A DNA stretch of 64,000 nt from JAGQOZ01 sp041399205. Lineage in GTDB: Bacteria > Planctomycetota > Planctomycetia > Pirellulales > Pirellulaceae. The notes below the pieces were generated by a model. The model saw only the letters and a program-made list of their open reading frames with translations. It had not been told where the DNA came from and searched no databases. Of the stretch, positions 36,639 through 47,977 are shown one piece after another. The stretch is taken from contig JAWKTK010000003.1 of NCBI GenBank assembly GCA_041399205.1, positions 868,001 to 932,000 of the forward strand, written 5' to 3'. Positions within the stretch are counted from its first letter, which is position 1. Each line of letters starts with the position of its first letter. The position numbers and the translations under genes were made by a program.

Positions 36639-36731
36639 GAGGTTCACACGGGCCATGGGCCCATGCTACGAGGTTCACACGGGCCATGGGCCCATGCTAC
36701 GAGGTTCACACGGGCCGTGGGCCCATGCTAC
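36639..36731 (+). repeat. Three tandem 31-bp repeats
   Basis: Exact head-to-tail units at 36639-36669, 36670-36700 and 36701-36731, each beginning GAGGTTCACACGGGCC and ending in CCCATGCTAC; the third has one A-to-G change. The core is the same GGGCCCATG palindrome as in the inverted pairs just upstream. There are no spacers and no cas genes, so this is not CRISPR. Confidence 0.92.
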
Positions 36732-36923
36732 TCTGCGGAGCTGGATGCCCGAGGCGTGGGGCGAGCGATCACGGAAATAGTGATTTTCCCTCGCTTGCGT
36801 GTCGGGCTGGGAAGTGCAATTGTGTTGCGTTGGGAAGTGGAATCGTATTGGGCTAGGAAAAGTATGCGAGCACGGGGCTGGTGAGATTTCGCCACGCAGA
36901 CCAAGAAAGTAGGTAGCCAAAAA

Positions 36924-38251
36924 ATGAAAACGCTGATTAAAAACGCGACCGTGGTGACGCCAACGGAAACATTGCAGACGTCGGTCGTGGTGGACGGGAC
37001 CAAGATTGTGGATATTAATCCGGCAGTGCAGTTGTCGGTAGATGAAACGATCGACGCGACAGGCTTGCATTTGATCCCGGGAGTGGTTGACGATCAGGTG
37101 CACTTTCGCGAACCGGGATTTGAACACAAGGAAGACTTACGAACGGCCAGTTTGGCCTGCGCGAAAGGTGGGGTTACGTCATTTCTGGAAATGCCCAACA
37201 CCAATCCGAATACCACAAGTCAGCAGCGATTGAATGAAAAGCTGCAACTGGCTGCGAACAAGTGCGTGGTCAATTACGGATTCTACATTGGTGCAACGAC
37301 CGAGAACCTGGACGAATTAGTTGCCGCGCAGCGAACACCGGTATCAAGATTTTCATTGGTTCCAGCACGGGCAACCTTTTGGTGGACGAACAAGCGGCGC
37401 TGGAACGAATCTTCGCGGAAACGACGCTACCCATCACGGCGCATTGTGAAGATGAAGCCACGGTTCGCACTAATACAGCCAAGTATGCTGACATCCACGA
37501 CGTGGCCATTCATTCGCAGATTCGTGATCATGCCGCTGCCGAAATTGCCACTCGCCGATCCCTGGATCTGGCCAAGCGACATCGTCATCGGTTTCATGTC
37601 TTGCACGTTTCCACCGCCAACGAACTGCCGTTGATTGCGAACCATGAAAAATTGATTACGGCCGAAGTTTGTCCGCATCATTTGTTTTTCAATATCGACG
37701 ACTACGCTCGTTTGGGAAGTTTGGTGCAGATGAATCCATCCATCAAGAACAAGGCGGACAATCAAGCGTTGTGGCAAGCGTTGTTGGACGGCACCATTCA
37801 AGTCGTTGCCACCGATCACGCTCCGCACACGTTGGCAGAAAAAGACCAGCCGTATCCCAAGTCGCCATCGGGACTTCCGGCAGTTGAAAACTCGTTGGCA
37901 TTAATGCTTAATCAAGTGGCGCTCGGCAAATGTTCGCTGCAGCAAGTTGTGCATTGGATGTGCGACGCACCGGCGCGAGTTTGGGACATGGTAGACAAGG
38001 GACGAATTCAAGTTGGCTACGATGCGGATTTGGTTCTGGTCGATCTGGAACGAAAACACGTCATTCGGAACGAACAACAGCTGACCAAATGCCGTTGGTC
38101 GCCGTGGGATGGTGTCGAATTGACCGGTTGTGCCGTTCGCACATTAGTGATGGGAAAGACGGTCTATCGTGACGGACAGGTGGACGGCGATGTTCGAGGC
38201 CACGAGATTCAATTCGATCATCAACGAGGCGGTTTTTGGGCGACGACGTAG
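36924..38251 (+). CDS. pyrC: Dihydroorotase (class I-like), one frameshift
   Basis: The two parts join near 37335: MKTLIKNATVVTPTETLQTS... to AAQ, then NTGIKIFIGSSTGNL... to 38251, about 440 residues, normal for the family. Motifs: DDQVHFREPG (metal site; Gln replaces the first His of HxH, a variant I recall from other dihydroorotases), FLEMPNTNP, AHCEDEA, HVLHVSTANEL, EVCPHHLFF and the catalytic Asp in ATDHAPHT. It closes carbamoyl-aspartate to dihydroorotate in pyrimidine synthesis. An essential gene with a single shift is more likely a sequence error than a real knockout. No other pyr genes are adjacent. Confidence 0.85.
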
Positions 38252-38460
38252 TTTCCGCATGCTACGTTTGCGAGCGGGGTTGGCGAATCTTGGCTGATTC
38301 GCATGAGGCCCGCGAAAGAACGGATTTGTCGAATAATAAAGGGATCAAAAAACAATACCTCCAGGCTATGAATTGATATTGCAGCATGTAGAACGCCATC
38401 GCTACACTGCTTTCAGTTCTGTCGATCAGGGATTGATCAAATAGCTTAAGGAGCGAGCCA

Positions 38461-38793
38461 ATGCAGAGAACAGGTTATTTGTTGTTGATGTTGCTGGTGT
38501 CGGCGGCGTTTTCCAGCCGCGTCGAGGCACAAGATTACATTGCTAGTAACCTTCGAGTGCCTTCGTCCATTGCGGATGCAAACGCGGACATGTGGCCCGC
38601 GCCAACGGGACAGTTGGGTGCTGCTCCGGTGTCGCGCAGAACGTCCGTCCATGTGGATGATGCGACAAACGTCAAGAACTGGTTGGTGGTAGCTGGGCTC
38701 GGAATTGCGTTTTTGGCGGGTGTGGCAATTACGTCCGAATCAATTCGAAGGTATCGCTTCCGGTCTGATTCGCCTGTGCGGATTCAGTTCTAG
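38461..38793 (+). CDS. Small exported/membrane protein, unknown
   Basis: 110 residues; signal peptide (MQRTGYLLLMLLVSAAFSSR), a short soluble part, and a membrane helix near the end (NWLVVAGLGIAFLAGVAI) with a basic tail. AAGGAG at about 38449 supports the ATG. No homologue is recognised. Confidence 0.6.
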   Translation: MQRTGYLLLMLLVSAAFSSRVEAQDYIASNLRVPSSIADANADMWPAPTGQLGAAPVSRRTSVHVDDATNVKNWLVVAGLGIAFLAGVAITSESIRRYRFRSDSPVRIQF

Positions 38794-38813
38794 TTTCGAA
38801 CCCAACCAGCAAT

Positions 38814-38876
38814 CGCGAATGACCGATCCTTCAGATTTGGGCCGTTTGCCACGCAAGAGGCAACGGGTCATTCGCG
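38814..38876. terminator. Inverted repeat between convergent genes
   Basis: A perfect 11-bp inverted repeat (CGCGAATGACC / GGTCATTCGCG) encloses a smaller hairpin (TTTGCC / GGCAA). It lies between the 3' ends of two convergent genes and may be a bidirectional transcript end, though no T run is present. Confidence 0.5.
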
Positions 38877-38888
38877 TTGCAATGTTCG

Positions 38889-39221
38889 CTAGCCGTTGAG
38901 ATTGACGCCCAGTTTCTTTGCTTGCAGCTTGAGAGCTCGATTGAAATAGATGTAAGGGTATCGGCGATCGCCCTGCTTTCGAGCCCAGCTGAACGTGCTT
39001 TTCACCAGTTTTTCGGGAAGCTTGCCGTCTTCCACTAATTGTGCCACGTTGCGTATAAACGCAAATTCGCGCTGCCGCCTCGCCTTCAGCCCGCTCTTAA
39101 GCTGCTCTTCCAGCGTAGCAACGTTGCCCGATTCCGCTTGCACCGCATCCGCAGTCAGCCAACTCCAAAAACCCAACGTGGCGACGGCCAGTATATTGGT
39201 CAGTATCTTTCGGCGGTTCAT
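38889..39221 (-). CDS. Small exported protein, unknown
   Basis: 110 residues with a signal peptide (ILTNILAVATLGFWSWLTAD, cleavage near VQAE) and a basic helical mature part (KSGLKARRQREFAFIRNVAQ, FSWARKQGDRRYPYIYFNRA). I know of similar small planctomycete proteins but no function. It is convergent with the preceding gene. Confidence 0.65.
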   Translation of the reverse strand: MNRRKILTNILAVATLGFWSWLTADAVQAESGNVATLEEQLKSGLKARRQREFAFIRNVAQLVEDGKLPEKLVKSTFSWARKQGDRRYPYIYFNRALKLQAKKLGVNLNG

Positions 39222-39365
39222 CCGTGTCCTCGCTTTCTAGAAAAATCCAGGCACTTTTACTTGATCCGCGAAAAGGGTTCAAGCCAGATTCTACGGATTG
39301 TTCAACTCGGCTTGCCGGCTTTCGCATCGCAACAAGTTCTTTGCGGAGAAGTGCATCGCCGAGGC

Positions 39366-39396
39366 GACGATGACGATGACGATGACGACGACGATG
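39366..39396. repeat. GACGAT microsatellite
   Basis: Tandem GAC/GAT triplets (alternating GACGAT) over about 31 bases, right after the stop of the minus-strand lipoprotein gene. Such short tandem runs are prone to slippage. Confidence 0.85.
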
Positions 39397-40254
39397 CTAG
39401 TCTTGGTCTTGGCCGGTGTTCCAGAACAACTGATCATGTTGGGTTTGTGCCAAGCGAATCAGCATGATCTTTTGCATTGGCGAACCACTCGACGTAGCGA
39501 AGAAGGCGTGACCCAAACCGGCGGCTTCGGTGGTGGCGCCAATCATCAGCGTATGGCCGGGCATAAGCGCTGATTCGAACTGGAGATCGTCATAGACTTC
39601 GCGTTCCAGGCCTGTCTCAATTTGCCACGCGCCGTCACCGGGAATAAAGTGTTGCTGCATTTGTCCGTGATGGATTTCCGGAGTGATTTGGAGGCGAATC
39701 ATATTGTTCGGTTCGACAAAGCATCTTGCAGCCAGGCAGCATTGGGCGTTGGGCAAAGGTCTCCCAGAAACTCGACCCGACGCCACATTGTTGTGCAAGA
39801 CAATAAGTTCTTCTTGTGATTCGCCCGTCATGATGGGAATTCGCTGCAGATGCCGACAGCTGACTCGCCGCTGCTTCTGCATCACGTCCACTTCTTTGGC
39901 AATTCCGGCTTCAGAACTCCCTTGTTGAAAACGCCGGACCAATTCTTCGGGGACGTGAATCCCCACCACACCCACTCGGAATCCATTGGCCGCCAAGCGT
40001 TGTCGGACGTCGGCGTCGATCGACTGTTCGTCAACTTGGTTCCAAATGGCGTCTTGAATGTCAGGACGATTCGATGGCAACAGAATGGTCGTGATCGCAA
40101 TCATGACGCTGTCAGGCGGGATCCGAATTGCGGGCAATTCGGAAACTGGCTCTGGTTCTTCGTTCCACAATGAACAGCCCGCTAACAGTGTCAGCAGCAA
40201 GCTGGCGAACAGCTTCACGAAGTTTTGCGCGACGTCGTGGCGAAGTGTCTGCAT
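39397..40254 (-). CDS. Lipoprotein, unknown function
   Basis: 285 residues from MQTLRHDVAQNFVKLFASLL; lipobox LLAGC (the frame opens upstream to 40449, but the signal peptide selects this Met). Features include IRIPPDSVMIAITTILLPSN and repeated paired strands (MIRLQITPEIHHGQMQQHFI), which resemble secretin-associated or outer-membrane-assembly lipoproteins of planctomycetes. No catalytic motif. Predicted outer-membrane or periplasm-facing; function unknown. Confidence 0.65.
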   Translation of the reverse strand: MQTLRHDVAQNFVKLFASLLLTLLAGCSLWNEEPEPVSELPAIRIPPDSVMIAITTILLPSNRPDIQDAIWNQVDEQSIDADVRQRLAANGFRVGVVGIHVPEELVRRFQQGSSEAGIAKEVDVMQKQRRVSCRHLQRIPIMTGESQEELIVLHNNVASGRVSGRPLPNAQCCLAARCFVEPNNMIRLQITPEIHHGQMQQHFIPGDGAWQIETGLEREVYDDLQFESALMPGHTLMIGATTEAAGLGHAFFATSSGSPMQKIMLIRLAQTQHDQLFWNTGQDQD

Positions 40255-40935
40255 CAAATTCGAAACTCGGCTTTTCCAAAGGAACCAATCAAACTCGCGA
40301 AGCAACAGTACGGCCAGCGAACGGTAGTGCATTCGAATCACAGTGTCAATTTCAACTCGCCGGTTGGTCGCTGCTGGCATGTCACTGCTAGCGCTGGCAT
40401 GTTCCCGCGGATGGCAGACAAAAGCGGAGTGTGCAAGACGGCTGATCAAATGGTTGGTGAATCAGCAAGGAACCAGTTGTCTTGTATCCAGGGAAATGAC
40501 TGAAGATTTTGCCGGAACCGTTAGAATTGAGGAATCGTGAAAATCCGTATTGACCCATTCGAGCACATGGCATAATCTTCCGCCACATCAGTCAAAGCAT
40601 GGATGCGTTTGCGGCTGATGGAATGACACGAGTCTGCACTGGAGCGTTGCAAAACGTCTCTGCGGACCACGGAGCGACAGTTCGGCATGGAAGCTGATCT
40701 TTCGCTTCGCCCTTTAAAAACAATTCGGCCTGCACGTTCTTCCAACCGCTGTTGGTAGAGCCACTGGGTTGCGAATCCAATCGCTCCCGGACAAAGGAAT
40801 GGAGTCCTCCGCCCCCCTAGGACCCTGAATTTGCCGGGGGCCTTTTTTTTGCGCTGCTGGGAAACGCTTGGCTCGCTGGTCCACGCAATTCAGAACAAAT
40901 TGTTCTTCATAACAACAGCACATCCGCATGGAACG
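40255..40935. other. Long intergenic region with possible RNA and terminator
   Basis: About 680 bases with no credible protein gene. Near 40750-40800 short tRNA-like scraps (TTGGTAGAGC, GGGTTGCGAATCC) occur without a cloverleaf. A hairpin plus T run follows (separate entry). A small plus-strand RNA ending at that terminator is possible but not shown. Confidence 0.35.
40811..40850 (+). terminator. Possible Rho-independent terminator
   Basis: Stem GCCCCC/GGGGGC with a 19-base loop followed by a run of eight T (40843-40850). No annotated gene precedes it on this strand, so it may terminate an unannotated RNA. Confidence 0.4.
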
Positions 40936-43602
40936 TCAGCACAAGATGCCGTCAACGACAACCGCTTGATTGATTTTTAAGTCGACGCGGTCCTCCAGCG
41001 GCGGCCCAATCACATTTGGCGTGGCGGCAATGACTTGCCCAGCGAATCGCAGCGGTACTTCCGGCGTCGTTGCTTCGGCACTGGCCATGCCAATTCTGGC
41101 AGCCGCAAATACTTGTTGTTGATTTCGTCGATATTGCAAGACGAACAAATCTTCGGCGATACGATGCAACGCATGGCAAGCGGCCTGCAGTAGGCCAGCA
41201 TTCTGCCATTGCTTGCGAATCTGGATCAACTGCTGATACCAATGCCACGTGGGCGAATGGACGTCGTTGTTCGCTGGAAAAACGGAATTGTGAAAAGCAG
41301 CTTCGTCAATCGGTGAAACAGCTCCCTGCCATTGATGCTGAGGGTATTCGGCCGCTCGACCTTTTTCCACGGCCTTGCGTAGCCGTTCGTCCTGAAAATC
41401 GACAAAGAAGTGGAACGGCGCATCGGTCGACTCTTCTTCGCCCATGAAGATCAACGGAATACCCGGTGACAGAAACGCCAACGTCGCGGCTGCCATCTGC
41501 ATATGAACCGAAGACAGGTGATGAATGCGTTTGCCGTGTGGGTGATTGCCTACGGAATCGTGATTCTGCAGTCCTATGACAAACGATTCCGCCGTGGTGT
41601 CTAATGGTGCGTCGGCATGGGCCGTTCGATCTTGGTGGCTGTGATACAAGTAGCCGTGACGCAGTGACAACTCGACGTCACTCAGCCCGTGATACGGCCG
41701 ATAGGTGAGTGGTTGTTCAATGGTAGTGGCCGAATAGATGGAATGCATCAAGTCATCACACCAAATGGCGTCGAAACCGTGACCTCCGTCTTCTTGCGGT
41801 CGCAGCATGACGGGGTCATTGACGTTGGCTTCGGCAATCGCGTGTACAGGGCGACCCAGTTGGCGCGAACGATTCTTCAGCGCCGTGACAATGTCGGCCA
41901 AAATGGATCGATCACTATCATCGAAGAGGAAATGGACGGCGTCGAGTCGCAGTCCGTCAAAATGGAATTCGTCAATCCAATAGCATGCATTCTGGATGAT
42001 GAAGCGTCGTACATTCTTCGCATGCGGACCATCGTAGTCGAACGCCGAGCCCCACGGCGTGTGATGTCTTTTGGAAAAATACGGCGCTACGTCATTCAGG
42101 TAATTTCCTTCAGGGCCCAGATGGTTGTAGACCACATCCAGCAACACCGCCAAACCGCATGCGTGGCACGCATCAACCAGCTGCCGCAAGTCATCGGGCG
42201 AACCATAGGCGTGATTCGGAGCGAACAGGCCCACGCCATCGTAGCCCCAATTCCAACGACCCGGCGCTTCAGCCAAAGGCATTAGTTCCACAGCGGTCAC
42301 GCCCAATTCGACCAGCGCCGGCAGTCGCTGGATCGCTGCCTGATACGTGCCTTCGTTGGTAAACGCACCGACATGCATTTCATAAATGATCAAATCTTCT
42401 TTGCGAACACCGGACCAAGCTTGGTCTGTCCAGGGGAATTGATGCGAAGGCGGCATCACTTGTGACCATTCGTGGACCGAACCTGGTTGGAAACGCGCCG
42501 CTGGATCGGGACGCTGGTGCTTGTCGTTGATGCGTAACATGTATTGGTCGAACGGGCCGATGCGATCGAATTCGCCACTAAAATAGCCGTCGGTCGACTT
42601 GCTCAGCGCGAATGATTCCGACTGACCTTCTCGCCGAACAACAACTTCGACTGATTTCTTTTTCGGCGCCCAGATGCGGAAACGAGTGGTGTTGACCGAT
42701 ATCGGCTCGGCCCCGATCGGTGACGTCGAATCCTGTTCTCCAGCGTCGGCGGGCGACGGACTCTCCAACAATTCAAACCAGCGACATCCTTCCAGTACGC
42801 CGCTGGTTGCCGGTTGTGTAGCCAGAAACAATCGATTCTGCCAACCGTGTTCCTGATGAAATCGGAACACGCGTTGCGCCAAATCGCGGTCCGCATTGGC
42901 AACCAGGATGGCTCGAAAGCCAGCGGTTAACGCCGCCCAATCGTTCCCGGTATCTCCGGCAAAGAGAATCGATTCGCGAGGAACCGCCTGTCCGTCGGTC
43001 GACAAGTGGTCGGCCAGCCAGATCAGCGCTGTTGCCTTGCTGGTGTCCGCCGGAAGCACGTCGATCAAGCCTTCGCCCGTGATCGGATCCAGGCTGTGAA
43101 TGACTTGAAACGGTGCATTCGCGGATCGCAGGTGCGACTGGATGGACGTGCACACCTCTTCTAATTCAACAGCGCCGGCGTAATAGCTCCGTTTGAATTC
43201 GCCCTGCTTCTCTGGTTCTTGCAATCGCAGGGACGTTCGTGCCAGAACCTCTTGAAGGACGTCGTCCGCTTGAGATATTTTCCAGTTGAGACAACGTTGT
43301 GTCAGCGCTTGACGATATTCCAGGTTCGGCTGCCACTCGCCATTGGCTGATTGATAGATAGACGAGCCAACATCGCAGATCAACATTTGAGGCATCGGCA
43401 AGTTGTATTGCTGAATTGCGTTCTCCACCGACGCCAAATGTCTGCCCGTCACAAAAATCAGCGGGATAGGACTCGCTTGCAAGTGAGTGCTCAACAACGC
43501 CAAGTCTCGTTGGTTTTGGACGTTGTTATCCAGTGGAATAAATGTGCCGTCGAGGTCGGTGGCTAGAATTCGATCGATTGTTTTTTGCTGCATTGGATTC
43601 AT
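40936..43602 (-). CDS. Fusion: sucrose-phosphate-phosphatase-like HAD + TreZ-like GH13
   Basis: 888 residues. The N-terminal ~265 residues are a HAD-IIB phosphatase of the sucrose-6F-phosphate phosphatase type: nucleophile Asp16 in ATDLDGTF, VTGRH (51-55), GDTGND (216-221). After a linker comes a GH13 protein like malto-oligosyltrehalose trehalohydrolase: N-terminal beta domain (TRFRIWAPKKKSVEVVV), YEMHVGAFTNEGTY, nucleophile Asp554 in LRLDAVHF, acid/base Glu591 in AIAEAN, third Asp682 in QNHDSVGN. Both domains keep their catalytic residues. It is divergent from the SPS-amylosucrase operon with a shared ~230-base promoter region. The HAD would release sucrose from sucrose-6-phosphate; the GH13 would act on an alpha-glucan derivative. 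TreY is not in the window. Confidence 0.85.
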   Translation of the reverse strand: MNPMQQKTIDRILATDLDGTFIPLDNNVQNQRDLALLSTHLQASPIPLIFVTGRHLASVENAIQQYNLPMPQMLICDVGSSIYQSANGEWQPNLEYRQALTQRCLNWKISQADDVLQEVLARTSLRLQEPEKQGEFKRSYYAGAVELEEVCTSIQSHLRSANAPFQVIHSLDPITGEGLIDVLPADTSKATALIWLADHLSTDGQAVPRESILFAGDTGNDWAALTAGFRAILVANADRDLAQRVFRFHQEHGWQNRLFLATQPATSGVLEGCRWFELLESPSPADAGEQDSTSPIGAEPISVNTTRFRIWAPKKKSVEVVVRREGQSESFALSKSTDGYFSGEFDRIGPFDQYMLRINDKHQRPDPAARFQPGSVHEWSQVMPPSHQFPWTDQAWSGVRKEDLIIYEMHVGAFTNEGTYQAAIQRLPALVELGVTAVELMPLAEAPGRWNWGYDGVGLFAPNHAYGSPDDLRQLVDACHACGLAVLLDVVYNHLGPEGNYLNDVAPYFSKRHHTPWGSAFDYDGPHAKNVRRFIIQNACYWIDEFHFDGLRLDAVHFLFDDSDRSILADIVTALKNRSRQLGRPVHAIAEANVNDPVMLRPQEDGGHGFDAIWCDDLMHSIYSATTIEQPLTYRPYHGLSDVELSLRHGYLYHSHQDRTAHADAPLDTTAESFVIGLQNHDSVGNHPHGKRIHHLSSVHMQMAAATLAFLSPGIPLIFMGEEESTDAPFHFFVDFQDERLRKAVEKGRAAEYPQHQWQGAVSPIDEAAFHNSVFPANNDVHSPTWHWYQQLIQIRKQWQNAGLLQAACHALHRIAEDLFVLQYRRNQQQVFAAARIGMASAEATTPEVPLRFAGQVIAATPNVIGPPLEDRVDLKINQAVVVDGILC

Positions 43603-43829
43603 GTCAAACTAGGATACCGATTTCCTTCAAACCAGATAGGGGCAACGGATCATACAGTCGACGGTGGTAGAATTGCAGCGATCCTGCTATAATCTGCGCA
43701 CATGTGTCATCTGAAACTACATTCCGGTCGAATTGCACCGGATTCTTGGCGAGCATTCCCATTCTGCGCTCGCATTCCTCATTCATGTCGACATATTCTC
43801 ACATCGCGAACGATTGGTTCGAAGGAAAA

Positions 43830-45969
43830 ATGAGCAAACAGACAAACGAAAACGGGTTGCGTATTGCGCTAATCAGTCTACACGGATTAATTCGTGCGGA
43901 CGAACCAGAACTAGGACGAGACGCCGATACGGGTGGTCAGATCAAGTATGTGTTGGAACTGGCGGCCGAGCTAGACCGGCACGATGACGTGCGTATGGTT
44001 GAACTGTTCACTCGGCAAATCATTGATGATCGAGTGGGTCCGGCGTATTCACAAGTGGAGGAACCAATTTCGGGCAGTGCCAAGATTGTTCGTCTGCCAT
44101 TTGGGCCGAAACGCTACATCAAGAAAGAAGGCCTGTGGCCGATTGTGGATATCTTCGTCGATCAGGCACTCAGCTATTTCAAACGAACCGGGCTGCCCGA
44201 TTTGATTCACGGTCACTATGCCGATGGAGGTTATGCTGGCGCCCAGTTGGCTCGGCTGCTGGGCATTCCGTTCGCCTTTACGGGGCATTCGTTGGGACGA
44301 GTGAAACGGGAGCGGATGGCAACGGGCAAGACGCCGGTGGAAGAATTGGATCGCAAATATCGATTTGGTTCGCGAATTGAAGCCGAAGAGATCTCGCTGG
44401 AAACGGCGTCGTTAGTGGTGGCCAGCACGTATCAGGAAGTGGAAGATCAGTACCAGAAATATCATCACTACGTACCCGATCGCATGGAAGTGATTCCGCC
44501 GGGTGTGGATCTAACCGCGTTTCATCCTGCTTCCGATGCTGACAGCGCAGACGACGCGGCGTCGCTGTTGGAGCCGTTTTTTCGCGATTCGTCCAAGCCC
44601 ATCATCCTGACGATGGCCAGGCCTGACGCCAGAAAAAATCTGGAAATGTTGGTTCGCGTTTATGGCGAAAGTAGCGAACTGCAAGCACTGGCCAACCTGG
44701 TTGTCGTCATGGGAACTCGAGATGATCTGCGCGAATTAGCATCGGCGCAGCGAAAGATCTTGTTGAACGTGCTGACGTTGATTGACGTTTACAACTTGTA
44801 CGGCAAGGTAGCCTATCCCAAGCAGCACGCGCCACACGACGTTCCGGCGTTGTATCGCTTGGCCGCCAAATTGAAAGGTGTCTTTATCAACCCGGCGTTA
44901 ACAGAACCGTTTGGACTAACGCTGTTAGAAGCGGCTGCCAGTGGCGTTCCCATTGTGGCCACCAACGATGGTGGTCCGCGAGACATCATTGCGAACTGCC
45001 AGAACGGACTGTTGGTAGACCCATTGAATCCCGAAATGATGGAACAGGCCTTGCTGCGAGTTCTCACGCAGAAGGACGAATGGCAAGACTGGTCTGATTC
45101 GGGTACCAAGGGAGCTCGAGAATACTATTCGTGGAATCGACACGTCCATCGTTATTTGCGAGACGTCAAAGAAATCCTTTCGCATGAACGACCACCGGCA
45201 CTGGCTACCAGTACTACACGTCGTTTGCCCGAATTCGATCGTTTGATTATCACGGACTTGGACAACACATTAACAGGTGACGATGAAGGATTGCGAGAAT
45301 TTATTGACCTAATCTCACAGAACAAACATGTTGGATTTGGTATTGCTACTGGTAGAAAATTAGATGATGCCCTGCAATTGGTCGAAGAATTAGGACTTCC
45401 GATTCCGGACCTATTGAACACGTCCGTCGGTACGGCAATTCACTACGGCGCCAAGCTGCACCCAGATCACAGTTGGCGGCAACAAATCAATCACCAGTGG
45501 AATGCCCAAGGCGTGCATGAAGTGTTAGACAGCCTTCCTGGCCTTTTTCCTCAGCCGGCGGAAAAGCAAGACGAATTCAAAATCAGTTACGAACTAGATC
45601 CGAAAATCGCGCCCAAAATTTCAACCATTAAGAAAAAGCTGCGCGAAGCTGGCTTGCAGGTGAAAGTGATTCTATCCTTGAAGATGTTTCTGGATATTGT
45701 ACCGGTTCGAGCAGGAAGTGGGCTTTCCATGCGGCATTTTCTGTACAAATGGGGTTTTTCGCCCGAACAAGTTCTGGTCGCAGGCGACTCGGGAAATGAC
45801 GAAGAAATGCTAAAAGGGCGCACACTTGGAGTGGTTGTAGGGAACCACGGTCCAGAACTAGAAAAGCTCCGGAAACTACCTCGCATCTATTTTGCGGAAG
45901 CCTGCCACGCGCGCGGTATTATTGAAGGCATTCACTACTATCATTTTTTGGATAACATCGTAATTCCCA

Positions 45970-45986
<17 letters not shown>
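43830..45986 (+). CDS. Sucrose-phosphate synthase with C-terminal phosphatase-like domain
   Basis: 718 residues from MSKQTNENGL, preceded by GAAGGA; longer in-frame starts exist at 43785 and 43704. The glycosyltransferase family 4 part has the SPS hallmark DADTGGQIKYVLELA, HGHYADGGYAG, FTGHSLGRVKRE, EVIPPGVDL, ALTEPFGLTLLEAAASG. The last ~240 residues are a HAD-IIB domain with ITDLDNTLTG, GIATGRKLDD and VAGDSGNDEEM, which keeps the Asp residues needed for catalysis. It joins UDP-glucose (or ADP-glucose) and fructose-6-phosphate to sucrose-6-phosphate. It overlaps the amylosucrase start by 17 bases. Sucrose probably serves as compatible solute or carbon store. Confidence 0.92.
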
Positions 45987-47937
<1,951 letters not shown>

Positions 47938-47977
47938 CCAGGCACCGTTGGGTTGGTGTGCCGCAACGTTTCGTTGT

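Noticed and set aside
36639..36731. CRISPR array
   Set aside because: Repeats are directly adjacent without spacers and no cas gene is present.
39298..39467. Acidic low-complexity protein from the GAC/GAT run
   Set aside because: The Asp-rich frames come from a microsatellite in a 3' region; no start or family support.
40740..40800. tRNA gene on the plus strand
   Set aside because: Short D-arm-like and anticodon-like strings occur but no T arm or pairing acceptor arm can be drawn.
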